A stretch of DNA of 64,000 nt, taken from an uncultured Salinicoccus sp. (GTDB taxonomy: Bacteria > Bacillota > Bacilli > Staphylococcales > Salinicoccaceae). The stretch lies in contig CANLWV010000007.1 in NCBI GenBank assembly GCA_947494965.1, forward strand, positions 1 to 64,000, given 5' to 3'. Positions 35,519 to 43,885 of this stretch are shown in pieces; position 1 is the first letter of the stretch; each line of letters starts with the position of its first letter. The notes below the pieces were generated by a model. That model was not told the origin of the DNA, did not search any database, and saw only the letters and a list, made by a program, of their open reading frames with translations. The position numbers and the translations under genes are program-made.

Positions 35519-37030
35519 TCAGTTATTTTTCTCATAGTCCACCATGTTTTCAAGTATCGTCGCCCGCAGCGCAACCAATTCCGGGTATTCATACAATACC
35601 CGTACTTTGACGTCCTTCAGCTGCTGTCCTTCCGGCATCGGTTGGGTGACGAATTTGACGAATGTCACCGCAAAATCCTCTTTTGGATTTGTCGCCTGAT
35701 ATGGCTCATGAAAATGGGTGATATGGCTGTTGTAGAATGCTTCTCGTTCAGGGTCGGATTTATACTTGTTTTCAATCCATTCCTCACCGTACTGGGACCA
35801 GAACCGTTCGGTATAGGTCTTTATGAAAGTATCTTCTTTCAACGATGAAACGTCAGTACTGTCGTCTTTGAAGGCTTCGACCGGCAATGACCAGACGTGG
35901 GCGAACTCATGGATCAGCGTCCGGTATTCGCCCGGCTTCGCATGGTTGTCCCGTATATCCATCGCCAGCGTGGTGCCGGAAGGCTTGACGTCTACATAGG
36001 CAAGCGTATTGCCTTCCCCGTCCGAGAACAGCCTGAAGGCATTGACGTCGGCGATCTCATCGGACGGAAAGAAATGAGTGAAGCGCGTCCATATTTCTGT
36101 AAACGCCGCTTCCTCTCCAAACGGCGGCGGCTTGTGCACTTCCGGCACCCCGAGCACCATATCTTCAACCGGATATGTCAGGTAATCGATCTGACTCCGG
36201 TTTTCGACGAATAGATGTTTCGTATCTTCTATATCGATGTAGTCATCGAGCGCATCGAGATATTGGTCGCCAAGTGTTGTGCATGCCGCCACTGTACCAC
36301 AGTCTGGATGATCGACTGGCCGTTCCGGCGCTATTTCCGCCTGATGGCTATCATTTTCGCCGGGCAGTCCAAGCAGATACAGTATGCCAAGCAGCACCGC
36401 GCCGGTCAGCATACCGAACAGCAAGAGCTGTCCGATGGTGCGGAGGATGGCAGTGGACGGGTGCGGCACCTGCTCCCGGCGGTTTCTGGTGACGGGGTGA
36501 TCATAGATCCATCCGTGATTGATGAGGACAGCTTTTATTTCCTCCAAGTGGTGCGCATAGTCCGGGATGCCGGAATCATCGAGATGAATGACTTCAATGC
36601 CCCCTCCAGTATGGACCCGGTACTCCCCGCATGTAAAGACGAGAACCGGAATACTACGGTTGCTGGCTTCTGTCGTCAGCCATCTGAAATCGCGCTCTGA
36701 AATATCGGTGGACAGGATGAGGCAGTCATAGTGCATCTGCTTTCGCATCCGCTCCCGGCGCACCGTTTCAAAGACATTGCTTGAGGGCGTCACACCATCA
36801 ACAGTAATGGTGCCGTATGGCGCCGAAACCCGTGCGGCCAAGCTTGGGTCCACTCCATTCTGCCGGAGGTGTTTCAAGAGTGGAGGTGTCTTTGTGGAAT
36901 CACTGCTGAGGTTGGTGTGCAGCCGGATTTGGTGGGTCGAGTGGCTGCCGAGGCAGATGGCGATGACATGGCCGCCTGTAAAGGTCGCGTCATCTTTCGT
37001 ATAGATGCCACCCGCTGCGAGAATTTCCAT
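35519..37030 (-). CDS. Membrane-anchored HExxH metalloprotease-like protein with unusual N-terminal domain
   Basis: A 503-residue protein not assigned to a named family. One membrane helix (about 194-219, ILRTIGQLLLFGMLTGAVLL) separates a cytoplasmic N-terminal domain from an outer domain with HEFAH (373-377), the zinc-binding signature of many metallopeptidases, and NPKEDFAVTF (448-457), whose glutamate could be the third ligand. The N-terminal part (GGIYTKDDATFTGG..., LLKHLRQNGVDPS, APYGTITVDG) is loosely like the N-terminal half of PfkB sugar kinases, but incomplete. GGGAGG lies just before the ATG. The protease role is inferred from the motif; the target is unknown. Confidence 0.6.
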   Translation of the reverse strand: MEILAAGGIYTKDDATFTGGHVIAICLGSHSTHQIRLHTNLSSDSTKTPPLLKHLRQNGVDPSLAARVSAPYGTITVDGVTPSSNVFETVRRERMRKQMHYDCLILSTDISERDFRWLTTEASNRSIPVLVFTCGEYRVHTGGGIEVIHLDDSGIPDYAHHLEEIKAVLINHGWIYDHPVTRNRREQVPHPSTAILRTIGQLLLFGMLTGAVLLGILYLLGLPGENDSHQAEIAPERPVDHPDCGTVAACTTLGDQYLDALDDYIDIEDTKHLFVENRSQIDYLTYPVEDMVLGVPEVHKPPPFGEEAAFTEIWTRFTHFFPSDEIADVNAFRLFSDGEGNTLAYVDVKPSGTTLAMDIRDNHAKPGEYRTLIHEFAHVWSLPVEAFKDDSTDVSSLKEDTFIKTYTERFWSQYGEEWIENKYKSDPEREAFYNSHITHFHEPYQATNPKEDFAVTFVKFVTQPMPEGQQLKDVKVRVLYEYPELVALRATILENMVDYEKNN

Positions 37031-37062
37031 AGCCTCCCCCCTTTCCGCCGATTGCCTGCATT

Positions 37063-37563
37063 CTACATCAGGAGCCGCGCACCTTCTTGCCGTGTGGTGT
37101 AAAGCGCGCTCTGCTCCCGTATTTTAGTGGAACGGTCGAGTACTTTCAATGCTTTGGCATATTGTTTTTCGCACAATCTGTAATCGGCTTCTATCCATTT
37201 CATCATACCATGGTTGAAGCGTATTTCCGTCCCTCCTACCCCAGGCCTGAATTCAAGCAGCTGATGCAGGTTCACCCAGCAGGGATTGCGGCGGCGCGAG
37301 ACCGTTACGGGGAACAATGTAAAACCGATGCGTTCATCGATGACGATCGGGCCAAGCCGATGGATGTCGTGCGCCGCTTTCAGATGGGCACGCCGCGCTT
37401 TTAAGTTTGTACCATGGCAATAGACGAGCAGTTCATCGATCAGATCCTCGCTCGGTTTGGCCGATGGCAGTACACGGTCATGGTAAATCGCTTCGCAGAG
37501 AAACTCGGGGTGGTCGATTGGTTCAATGCAGCAGATCCCCGGGTTGAGTAGTGATGGTATCAT
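37063..37563 (-). CDS. comK: Competence transcription factor ComK
   Basis: A 166-residue protein of the ComK family, the master activator of DNA-uptake genes in Bacillus and staphylococci. The core IGFTLFPVTVSRRRNPCWVNL matches the family hallmark (FTLFPT...C-x-W-hydrophobic), preceded by YCHGTNLKARRAHLK and followed by IRFNHG. AGAGGTG lies 4 bases before the ATG. It is divergent from a small sigma-factor gene, a second likely competence regulator. Confidence 0.8.
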   Translation of the reverse strand: MIPSLLNPGICCIEPIDHPEFLCEAIYHDRVLPSAKPSEDLIDELLVYCHGTNLKARRAHLKAAHDIHRLGPIVIDERIGFTLFPVTVSRRRNPCWVNLHQLLEFRPGVGGTEIRFNHGMMKWIEADYRLCEKQYAKALKVLDRSTKIREQSALYTTRQEGARLLM

Positions 37564-37593
37564 GGGTCACCTCTTCAATGTGTTGATCTTTAG

Positions 37594-37622
37594 ATTATAC
37601 ACCAAACGTCATTTATTTAACA
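37594..37622 (-). promoter_or_regulatory. Candidate comK promoter
   Basis: On the minus strand TATAAT (37594-37599) lies 30 bases before the comK ATG, with a weak TGTTAA 17 bases further upstream. The neighbouring stretch 37617-37660 contains several TTAACA/TGTTAA half-sites and is shared with the divergent sigma-factor gene. No clear ComK box (AAAA-N5-TTTT pairs) was found. Confidence 0.4.
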
Positions 37623-37772
37623 TATAATTAACAATATTTTATATAATGTTAATATAATGAGAAGTTAGGTCGGCTTATCGGGTGTTGTGCTTCGGGCGGA
37701 ATGATGTGTTTCATCATATGATTGGCTTATCCGGAAATAACTGATGCATCGATGCGTGATAGGACACTCCAT

Positions 37773-38246
37773 ATGAATGAAGAAATAGAACGTTATGAAC
37801 CGATGATCCACAGCATCATGAATAAATTGAACATCCAATATGACAAAGACGATTATATGCAGGTCGGGCGGCTCGCCGTCTACTCTGCCCTGACTGCCTT
37901 CGATGCCGTCAAAGGCAAAGGGGCAACCGAATCCCAATTCGTCTATACGCGTATCCAGCAGCGGATGATCGATGAAATCCGCAAAGTCTCGCGCTATACT
38001 TCACATGTCAGTGCCGACGAGGATGCCGGGATGGACACTGGGGCCGATGATGACATGCCGACACTCTACTATGAGAGTGCCCGCCGCGTCCTCGATGACC
38101 GGGAGATGTTGTGGCTGACCTATACATTGAAAGGCTTTACGGTGCGTGAAATCGCCTCTGTTGCCGGTTTCAGTGCATCGAGCGTCAAGAACTGGCGGGC
38201 TTCGGCACGGGTGAAGTTAAGGAAGATATACGGCCCTGAAGATTGA
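37773..38246 (+). CDS. SigH-like sigma-70 family factor
   Basis: A 157-residue RNA polymerase sigma factor. Region 2 reads YDKDDYMQVGRLAVYSALTAFD and RIQQRMIDEIRK; region 4 reads LDDREMLWLTYTLKGFTVREI then SVAGFSASSVKNWR. Size and motifs resemble SigH of staphylococci, which controls competence genes, but the assignment within small sigma factors is uncertain. AGGA lies 8 bases before the ATG at 37773; a TTG start at 37722 and an ATG at 37752 are less supported. Divergent from comK, which supports a competence role. Confidence 0.72.
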   Translation: MNEEIERYEPMIHSIMNKLNIQYDKDDYMQVGRLAVYSALTAFDAVKGKGATESQFVYTRIQQRMIDEIRKVSRYTSHVSADEDAGMDTGADDDMPTLYYESARRVLDDREMLWLTYTLKGFTVREIASVAGFSASSVKNWRASARVKLRKIYGPED

Positions 38247-38329
38247 ATTTTATGATTTCTGGCAAGATTATCGTATAATGGCAAGAAGCATGTTATCCTT
38301 ATGCCATAAATACCAACAGGAGGCTGACC

Positions 38330-38536
38330 ATGGCTAAAAGCGACAAGACCGAAGTGCCACTCGGCGTGCATGAAACGCTGGAACTGCACGAAATCGTGAC
38401 GCTCAGAAAAGCATCTTTGATGAAAGCGCACGTATTGGAATCCCTGGTGGATGACCCCAAACTCAGATCACTGCTCAGGAAGGAAAAGCAGATATCCGAG
38501 AAAGCCATTGAAGAAATAGAAGCACTGTTACCATAG
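38330..38536 (+). CDS. Small CotF-like helical protein
   Basis: A 68-residue all-helical protein (LGVHETLELHEIVTLRKASL and then a lysine-rich helix). It resembles half of a CotF-type four-helix bundle, and the next gene is a larger CotF-like protein. AGGAGG lies 6 bases before the ATG. Function unknown outside sporulation; no spore genes are visible here. Confidence 0.65.
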   Translation: MAKSDKTEVPLGVHETLELHEIVTLRKASLMKAHVLESLVDDPKLRSLLRKEKQISEKAIEEIEALLP

Positions 38537-38574
38537 AGGGCGCATGTCCTTTATCTTTTAGGGAGGCTGCAGTA

Positions 38575-39006
38575 ATGGAATTTGATGATATTTTGGAACA
38601 CACCGGCAATAAGAAGGACGAACTGATCGTGCATGAAATGCTCGTCTCATCCAAATCGGCCGTCCGGGCCTACTCGGTTGCGTTGACGGAGACGATTTCC
38701 CCGGAAGTGCGCGATGTGCTGCGGCGACAGCTTACGCAGGCGATCAACCAGCATTCCCGGATTGCGGATTATATGGTTGAAACCGGCGCCTATCACCCGT
38801 ATGACCTCAAGAAACAGGTCAAGCAGGATAAGAAAAAGGTGAAGAAGACGCGTAAGATCATAGCCAAGAGCAGACAGCCGGAGAACAAGCTGAAAAAGCG
38901 GCGCCCTGATGACTCGGAAGAATCGTCGAACGCCACCGTTTCACAGCAGGAGCCTGAAGCGGTCGCCGCACCGGCCAATAAGGCGCAGGGGACATCGGAC
39001 GCCTGA
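38575..39006 (+). CDS. CotF family (spore-coat-like) protein
   Basis: A 143-residue protein whose first 90 residues match the CotF pattern: DELIVHEMLVSSKSAVRAYS, then ETISPEVRDVLRRQLTQAIN, then DYMVETGAYHPYDLKKQ. The C-terminal third is a lysine-rich and then low-complexity tail. GGGAGG lies 8 bases before the ATG. CotF-like proteins occur in many non-sporulating Bacillales, where their role is not known. Confidence 0.75.
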   Translation: MEFDDILEHTGNKKDELIVHEMLVSSKSAVRAYSVALTETISPEVRDVLRRQLTQAINQHSRIADYMVETGAYHPYDLKKQVKQDKKKVKKTRKIIAKSRQPENKLKKRRPDDSEESSNATVSQQEPEAVAAPANKAQGTSDA

Positions 39007-39089
39007 CAGGTGAAGGATGGCCGGATGCTTTCAATATTGCCGAATATCTAGTATAATGTCTTACATCATTGGTAGTGGAGGTTTGACGC

Positions 39090-39284
39090 ATGGATGAAGA
39101 AACAGAAGTGGTAGCAGCACAAGTAGGGAATATAATAGAATTCCAAGGCATGAAAGGAAGAGTTGAGAAAGTCAACGACAACTCTGTCATCGTCGATATT
39201 ACAATGGATAAAAATTTCGATGAGCATGAAATGTTCGAAAAGACTGTAGTCAACCATAAAAGATACAAGATCATCGAAGAATAA
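39090..39284 (+). CDS. DUF2187 family protein (YkvS-like)
   Basis: A 64-residue small protein with a KOW-like beta fold: GNIIEFQGMKGRVEKVNDNSVIVDIT, ending in KTVVNHKRYKII. Matches the DUF2187 pattern of Bacillales. GGAGG lies 8 bases before the ATG, and a terminator follows directly. Function unknown. Confidence 0.8.
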   Translation: MDEETEVVAAQVGNIIEFQGMKGRVEKVNDNSVIVDITMDKNFDEHEMFEKTVVNHKRYKIIEE

Positions 39285-39290
39285 TCCCCG

Positions 39291-39328
39291 ACCCGTTATG
39301 CTGCGTGATGCAGTGTAGCGGGTTTTTT
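39291..39328 (+). terminator. Terminator of the DUF2187 gene
   Basis: ACCCG...CTGC pairs with GCAG...CGGGT (39291-39323), followed by six T residues. Lies 7 bases past the stop codon and just before the repeat array. Confidence 0.8.
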
Positions 39329-39361
39329 GTGATGTGGGGTGGGGTGCGGTGTGGGATGCGG

Positions 39362-39707
39362 CTAATTCTCCTTCGTTGTGCGGACGAACGAGAGTTAGAG
39401 GGCTAATTCTCCTTCGTTGTGCGGACGAACGAGAGTTAGAGGGTTAATTCTCCTTCGTTGTGCGGACGAACGAGAGTTAGAGGGTTAATTCGCCTTCGTT
39501 GTGCGGTCGAACGAGAGTTAGAGGGTTAATTCTCCTTCGTTGTGCAGACCAACGAGAGTTAGAGGGTTAATTCGCGTTCGTTGTGCGGACCAACGAGAGT
39601 TAGACACCCAATTCGCCTTCGTTGCCCAAACCAACGAGAGTTAGACACCCAACTCGCCTTCGTTGACCAAACCAACGAGAGTTAGACGCCCAATTCGCCT
39701 CCCCCGC
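39362..39707. repeat. Array of eight 41-bp hairpin repeats plus a partial copy
   Basis: Units begin at about 39362, 39403, 39444, 39485, 39526 and 39567, exactly 41 bases apart, then two diverged copies and a fragment. Each unit reads TAATTCTCCTTCGTT, a short centre, then GAACGAGAGTTA, so every copy can fold as a hairpin. Neighbouring copies differ at few positions. The same unit recurs at 51.1 and 62.3 kb. No coding frame with SD crosses it. Confidence 0.9.
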
Positions 39708-39710
39708 CAA

Positions 39711-39756
39711 AACAAAGAGCAGCGGCCCACACAATCTGCGGGGCGCTGCTCTTTTA
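39711..39756 (-). terminator. Terminator downstream of the nucleotidase-like gene
   Basis: AAAGAGCAGCG (39714-39724) pairs with CGCTGCTCTTT (39744-39754). On the minus strand the stem is followed by a T-rich stretch (TTTGTTTT), and the plus strand ends in CTTTTAT, so it may work both ways. Confidence 0.7.
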
Positions 39757-39773
39757 TCGTCTGTACCGGTTTT

Positions 39774-40628
39774 CTACAAGTGATAGTGGACCAGATCAAG
39801 GAGACGGTGGTCTTCTTGGAGTTGGGACACTTCACGGTCGATGCGGGAGACGGAATGGCTCAAATATTCATATGTGCTGGTGCGGGTCTTGAAGTTGAGT
39901 TCGACATGCATCACCTTGCCGGTATGATGGTGATGGTATCTCGGAATATGCCGGTCATCTTCTGCAGAATATGACGCGTGATGGTTCTCGTCGTATGTTG
40001 CGGCGTCACAGCTGCCGGTGATGAGGAGGCCGACGCCTTCCATATCGTGGATGACGCGGCTGATCGTATCGTCGGCATCGGCGAGGCATACGATGACGTA
40101 GTCGGGATTTTCGGTGTCATAAATATATCTGAGCCAACGTTTGATGGAGCTGCTGAGGTTTGAGATGTGGAGGTCCCGCTCACCGTTGCGCTCTGATGGA
40201 TCATAGGTGCCGGCATAGCCGCCGAGTATGGCGAGCTTCATGCCGTTGGTCCTGTAGATGTCGTACGGCTCCCCGAAAAACGGTTCCTTTGTCGCAGGAT
40301 GGGTGATGTTGCAGCTCATCCACGGGAACTTCGAAAAACTTAAAGACCGCCTGAGCCGTGAAATGTTGGCCATATCCTTATGGTTCAACACGCCGAAGCC
40401 ATAATCCATATAGTTCATCGCCGTGATGGCAGGGTTGCGCGGGGTGATATAGTCCAAATCGATGCCGATGGTGCCGCCGAGGTCGGCAAGGATGACATGA
40501 TGGTTCTGCTCAAAGAGCAGCCCCCTCTTATATTTGGCCACCTTCGACAGCGTCACGCCTGGCGCACTGCCGAGGTTGCGTCCGAGATGCTGGGTCAGTA
40601 TGAGGCTCACACTGAAAAATTCCTGCAT
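39774..40628 (-). CDS. Degenerate 5'-nucleotidase/metallophosphoesterase-like protein
   Basis: A 284-residue protein following the layout of the UshA/YfkN calcineurin-like nucleotidases, with the metal ligands changed: the usual D-x-H-G start reads TQHLG, the G-D strand reads LADLGG, and GNHE reads LNHKD; SCNITHPATKEP and then MKLAILGG correspond to the family's middle part. Later parts read VIVCLADADD and LLITGSCDA where active relatives have GH motifs. GAGAGGAG lies 9 bases before the ATG. It may have another catalytic set-up or act as a binding protein. The KtrB-like transporter gene is just upstream. Confidence 0.6.
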   Translation of the reverse strand: MQEFFSVSLILTQHLGRNLGSAPGVTLSKVAKYKRGLLFEQNHHVILADLGGTIGIDLDYITPRNPAITAMNYMDYGFGVLNHKDMANISRLRRSLSFSKFPWMSCNITHPATKEPFFGEPYDIYRTNGMKLAILGGYAGTYDPSERNGERDLHISNLSSSIKRWLRYIYDTENPDYVIVCLADADDTISRVIHDMEGVGLLITGSCDAATYDENHHASYSAEDDRHIPRYHHHHTGKVMHVELNFKTRTSTYEYLSHSVSRIDREVSQLQEDHRLLDLVHYHL

Positions 40629-40657
40629 GTCTGGATACTCCTCTCATTTGAAGTTTA

Positions 40658-42013
40658 TCAGCCGATCAAGATGCGTTCTTTCGGATAATGGAAAGACAGT
40701 TCCTTCTGCTTGCCGCCCATGGAGAACAGGAAGGAGATGAAACCGATCCGTCCGATGAACATGAAGATCATGACGACCACCTTGCTCCAATCGGTCAGGC
40801 CGCTTGTAATGCCAGTCGATAAGCCGGTCGTACCGAATGCACTGGTGACTTCGAATATGATATCGATCAGGTCGAAGCGGCCGCCCTCGAATAGGACCAC
40901 TGAAATGATGCCGCTGAATACCAGGAAGACCGCCAATATGATGACGGCGAATGCGCGGCGCAGATCTTCACCGTCGACTTCGCGGTTGAAGATGCGGATA
41001 TCACTGCGTCCCCGGCTGAACGATACGAGGAACAGGATCAGCAGCGCAAACGTGGTCGTCCTGATGCCGCCCCCGGCGGAACTCGGGGAGGCGCCGATGA
41101 ACATCAGGGCGCTCATGACAAGCTGTGTCGCGTCACTGAACAGGCTCGGATCGACGGTCGTCAGCCCACCGCTCCGTGTAGTCGCAGAGGCGAACATGCT
41201 GTTCATCATCGTTTTGAACCATGAATCCTGTGAAAAATAGTTCGATGATTCCATGACGAAGATAAAGAACGCCCCCACCAGGAAGAGCGCCAGATAAGTG
41301 AGCGTCGTAATTTTGGCGAACAGCGTAAAGCGGAAATTCCGTTTGCGCGACCGAAGGAAGCGGCGGACTTCTATCAATACTGGGTAGCCGATGGCACCGA
41401 GCATGATCTGGAGCATCACCGGCACCTGCAGTATGTAATCCTCCTCATAGCTGATCAATGAATTGCCGAACAGGTCCATACCGCCGTTCGTCGTGGCTGA
41501 AACCGACAGGAACAGGCCGTTCATGAGGGAATAGTAGAAATCATTGGACTCCGCCATGAAATAGATGAAATACATCACCGCGCCGATCGTTTCAATGATC
41601 AGCAACGTCTTCAGTATCTCGATGACAAGCTTGACTGCCCCAGAGAATTTATACTGGTTGTTGTCGACGGCAATCTGCATGCGCTCCTTCAGGCCGATAT
41701 GACGGCCGAACAGCACCCACAGCATGGTACCCATGGCCATGATGCCGACCCCACCTAGGTTCAAAATGACCATGATGACCACGTAGCCGCTCGTATTGAA
41801 CGTCTCGGCTATCGTAATCGGGGTCAGGCCCGTCACCGACAGGGCAGAGGCTGCGACGAAGATGGTGTCGATCAGCGCCGTATCCTTCTCCCCGCGGTAG
41901 AGGAACGGCAGACTCAGCACGGAACTTGCCACAAAAAGCGCAATCAGATAGTACAGAAAAATCCCGCGTTGGGGGGTGAGCGAGTCGAGGAAACGCTCCA
42001 ACGATTTGAACAT
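40658..42013 (-). CDS. ktrB: KtrB/TrkH-type potassium uptake membrane subunit
   Basis: A 451-residue transporter made of four pore-like repeats. The selectivity-filter glycines appear in VTGLTP, TTNGGMD, TTRSGGL and TTGLSTG. It mediates potassium or sodium-coupled potassium uptake with a cytoplasmic RCK partner (KtrA), which is not adjacent. GAAGGG lies 6 bases before the ATG at 42013; the longer frame to 42079 has no SD. A good promoter stands 47 bases upstream. Potassium uptake is important in salt-adapted cocci. Confidence 0.85.
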   Translation of the reverse strand: MFKSLERFLDSLTPQRGIFLYYLIALFVASSVLSLPFLYRGEKDTALIDTIFVAASALSVTGLTPITIAETFNTSGYVVIMVILNLGGVGIMAMGTMLWVLFGRHIGLKERMQIAVDNNQYKFSGAVKLVIEILKTLLIIETIGAVMYFIYFMAESNDFYYSLMNGLFLSVSATTNGGMDLFGNSLISYEEDYILQVPVMLQIMLGAIGYPVLIEVRRFLRSRKRNFRFTLFAKITTLTYLALFLVGAFFIFVMESSNYFSQDSWFKTMMNSMFASATTRSGGLTTVDPSLFSDATQLVMSALMFIGASPSSAGGGIRTTTFALLILFLVSFSRGRSDIRIFNREVDGEDLRRAFAVIILAVFLVFSGIISVVLFEGGRFDLIDIIFEVTSAFGTTGLSTGITSGLTDWSKVVVMIFMFIGRIGFISFLFSMGGKQKELSFHYPKERILIG

Positions 42014-42059
42014 TGCAATCCCTTCTTTCAAAACCGTGCGGTTCTCATAAATACATCTT

Positions 42060-42089
42060 ATTATCACGCACGGAATCAAGCTGTGTCAA
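42060..42089 (-). promoter_or_regulatory. Sigma-A promoter of the ktrB-type gene
   Basis: On the minus strand a perfect TTGACA (42084-42089) is 18 bases from GATAAT (42060-42065). Confidence 0.65.
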
Positions 42090-42142
42090 GGTGACTTTCA
42101 TACTGTTTGACAGTACCCTATCCACTACATTCCTACTCATAT

Positions 42143-42168
42143 AAAAAAGCACCGGTCACCCGGTGCTC
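42143..42168 (-). terminator. Terminator downstream of the HtrA-like gene
   Basis: AGCACCGG (42148-42155) pairs with CCGGTGCT (42160-42167); on the minus strand TTTTTTAT follows. Five bases beyond the stop codon. Confidence 0.85.
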
Positions 42169-42172
42169 CACA

Positions 42173-43843
42173 CTATTCCAGGGTGACGGTCGTTTCCTGC
42201 AGATTACCGTTGCGGTAATAGCCGACCGTCATCTCCTCTCCCTGTTCCTTTTCGTAATACAGATACTTCCTGAGTTCTATCATGTTCGCAATTTCATTGC
42301 CGTCGAACGATACGATGACATCGAACTGCTTGAGGCCGCCCGCGTCTGCCGGACTGCCATCCTCAACGTTGCTGATGATCACACCCGACTCCACATCATC
42401 AGGCAGGTTCATCTCATTGACCAGCACTTCAGCCGGTACCGTATAGAGGTCCTGCAGCAGGACGCCGAGGAACGGCCGGGAGATTTCTCCCTGCTCTTCA
42501 AGCTGGGTGGCAATCTCCTGCACTTCGTTGACAGGGATTGCAAATCCGATCCCTTCCACTGTCGGCATGCTGATCTTCATCGAGTTGATGCCGATCAAGT
42601 CACCTGACTGGTCGACCAGCGCGCCGCCCGAGTTACCTGGATTGATGGCCGCATCGGTCTGCAAAACGTTCGCCTCCCAGTCGTAGTTGCCGTCGTTGTC
42701 TATATCGACGGGCACACTGCGGTCGAGACCTGAGATGATGCCTTGTGACACCGAACCTGAAAATGCCTGGCCGAGAGGTGAACCGATGGCGATTGCCTTT
42801 TCACCCACCTGGAGGTCCGAACTGTCGCCGAACTCGATGGCATTTTCGATTTCACCGCGGTCCATACGTAATACCGCAAGGTCCGTCCACAGGTCGGTAC
42901 CGACGATTTCAGCCGATTTCTGGGTACCGTTCTCAAGCGTCACTTCGAGCTCCTGGGCGCCGTCGACCACATGGTTGTTCGTGATGACATACGCATCTTC
43001 CTCCGTCAGCTTGTAGATGACGCCTGAACCAGTCCCCGCTTCTTCCGGTTCGCTGTCAGTCTGCTGCTCGAGTCCGGGTAGGATATCGCCGATCTTCTGG
43101 AGGTTGACGATCGACACCACAGACTTGCGCGCCTTCTGGATCGCGGCCGTCGTATCCGAGACTTCTGCATCACCGCTGCCGTCTCCTCCCTGTTGATCGC
43201 CTTCCTCTCCTTGCTCATCCTGACCATTTCCTGAGACGCCTTCAGCAGCTTCATCCTGGTTCGTATCGTCAGTGAATGCACTGAACAGAGCAAGTGCAAT
43301 CAGGGCACCGATCAATCCGGCGATAAGCGGCAGGAGGATGGTGCTCAAACAACCGCCCCCTCCGCCTTTACGGCGACCTCCACGGCCTCCACGGCGCTCC
43401 CCCGGGGCAGTGTTCCCAGTCGGGCCCGGCTCAGGTGCCATATGCATGGTATCCCCCACGTTCTCTGGACCATTCTTGGCATCGGCACTTATGCCATCTG
43501 CCTCATGATCGTGTGCATCAGGCCCCGTATCTGCCTCTTTAGCGCCGTCGTCTTTGCCCTTGCTCCGCCGTGTGCTTCCGGACCTGACATAGCCACCTGA
43601 AGGTGCCATATGCATGGTATCTCCCATATTCTCCCGGCGACCCTGCATATCTTCTGTGCTGCCGTCATCACCATAATCGTGCGGATTATGCCCTTTGTAC
43701 TCGATTGTGCTTTTATGGCCATCCATCTGACCGTCTGCTTGTCCTGTCTGCTTCTCTTCATCACGTCCACCGCCGGCGTTGAATGTTCTGCGCTTACGGC
43801 GGTACCGGTCTTTCGGAATGATATGCTTCCTAGACTTGTCCAA
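42173..43843 (-). CDS. HtrA-like membrane-anchored serine protease
   Basis: A 556-residue HtrA/DegP-type quality-control protease. A long charged cytoplasmic N-terminus contains the repeated phrase GDTMHMAP (twice, about 56 residues apart), then a glycine- and arginine-rich stretch, a membrane helix (LSTILLPLIAGLIGALIALA), an acidic linker, the protease domain with triad histidine in TNNHVV, aspartate in TDLAVLRM and serine in NPGNSGGAL, and one PDZ domain. The start is TTG, supported by GAGGAGGGG 6 bases upstream. A similar gene lies near prfC in staphylococci. Forty-two bases downstream of the TerC gene, probably co-transcribed. Confidence 0.88.
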   Translation of the reverse strand: MDKSRKHIIPKDRYRRKRRTFNAGGGRDEEKQTGQADGQMDGHKSTIEYKGHNPHDYGDDGSTEDMQGRRENMGDTMHMAPSGGYVRSGSTRRSKGKDDGAKEADTGPDAHDHEADGISADAKNGPENVGDTMHMAPEPGPTGNTAPGERRGGRGGRRKGGGGGCLSTILLPLIAGLIGALIALALFSAFTDDTNQDEAAEGVSGNGQDEQGEEGDQQGGDGSGDAEVSDTTAAIQKARKSVVSIVNLQKIGDILPGLEQQTDSEPEEAGTGSGVIYKLTEEDAYVITNNHVVDGAQELEVTLENGTQKSAEIVGTDLWTDLAVLRMDRGEIENAIEFGDSSDLQVGEKAIAIGSPLGQAFSGSVSQGIISGLDRSVPVDIDNDGNYDWEANVLQTDAAINPGNSGGALVDQSGDLIGINSMKISMPTVEGIGFAIPVNEVQEIATQLEEQGEISRPFLGVLLQDLYTVPAEVLVNEMNLPDDVESGVIISNVEDGSPADAGGLKQFDVIVSFDGNEIANMIELRKYLYYEKEQGEEMTVGYYRNGNLQETTVTLE

Positions 43844-43885
43844 AGGCGACCCCTCCTCATCAGTATTGCTTCAATTATAGAACGT

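Noticed and set aside
39362-39707. CRISPR array
   Set aside because: The 41-bp units are directly adjacent with no unique spacers and no cas genes nearby.
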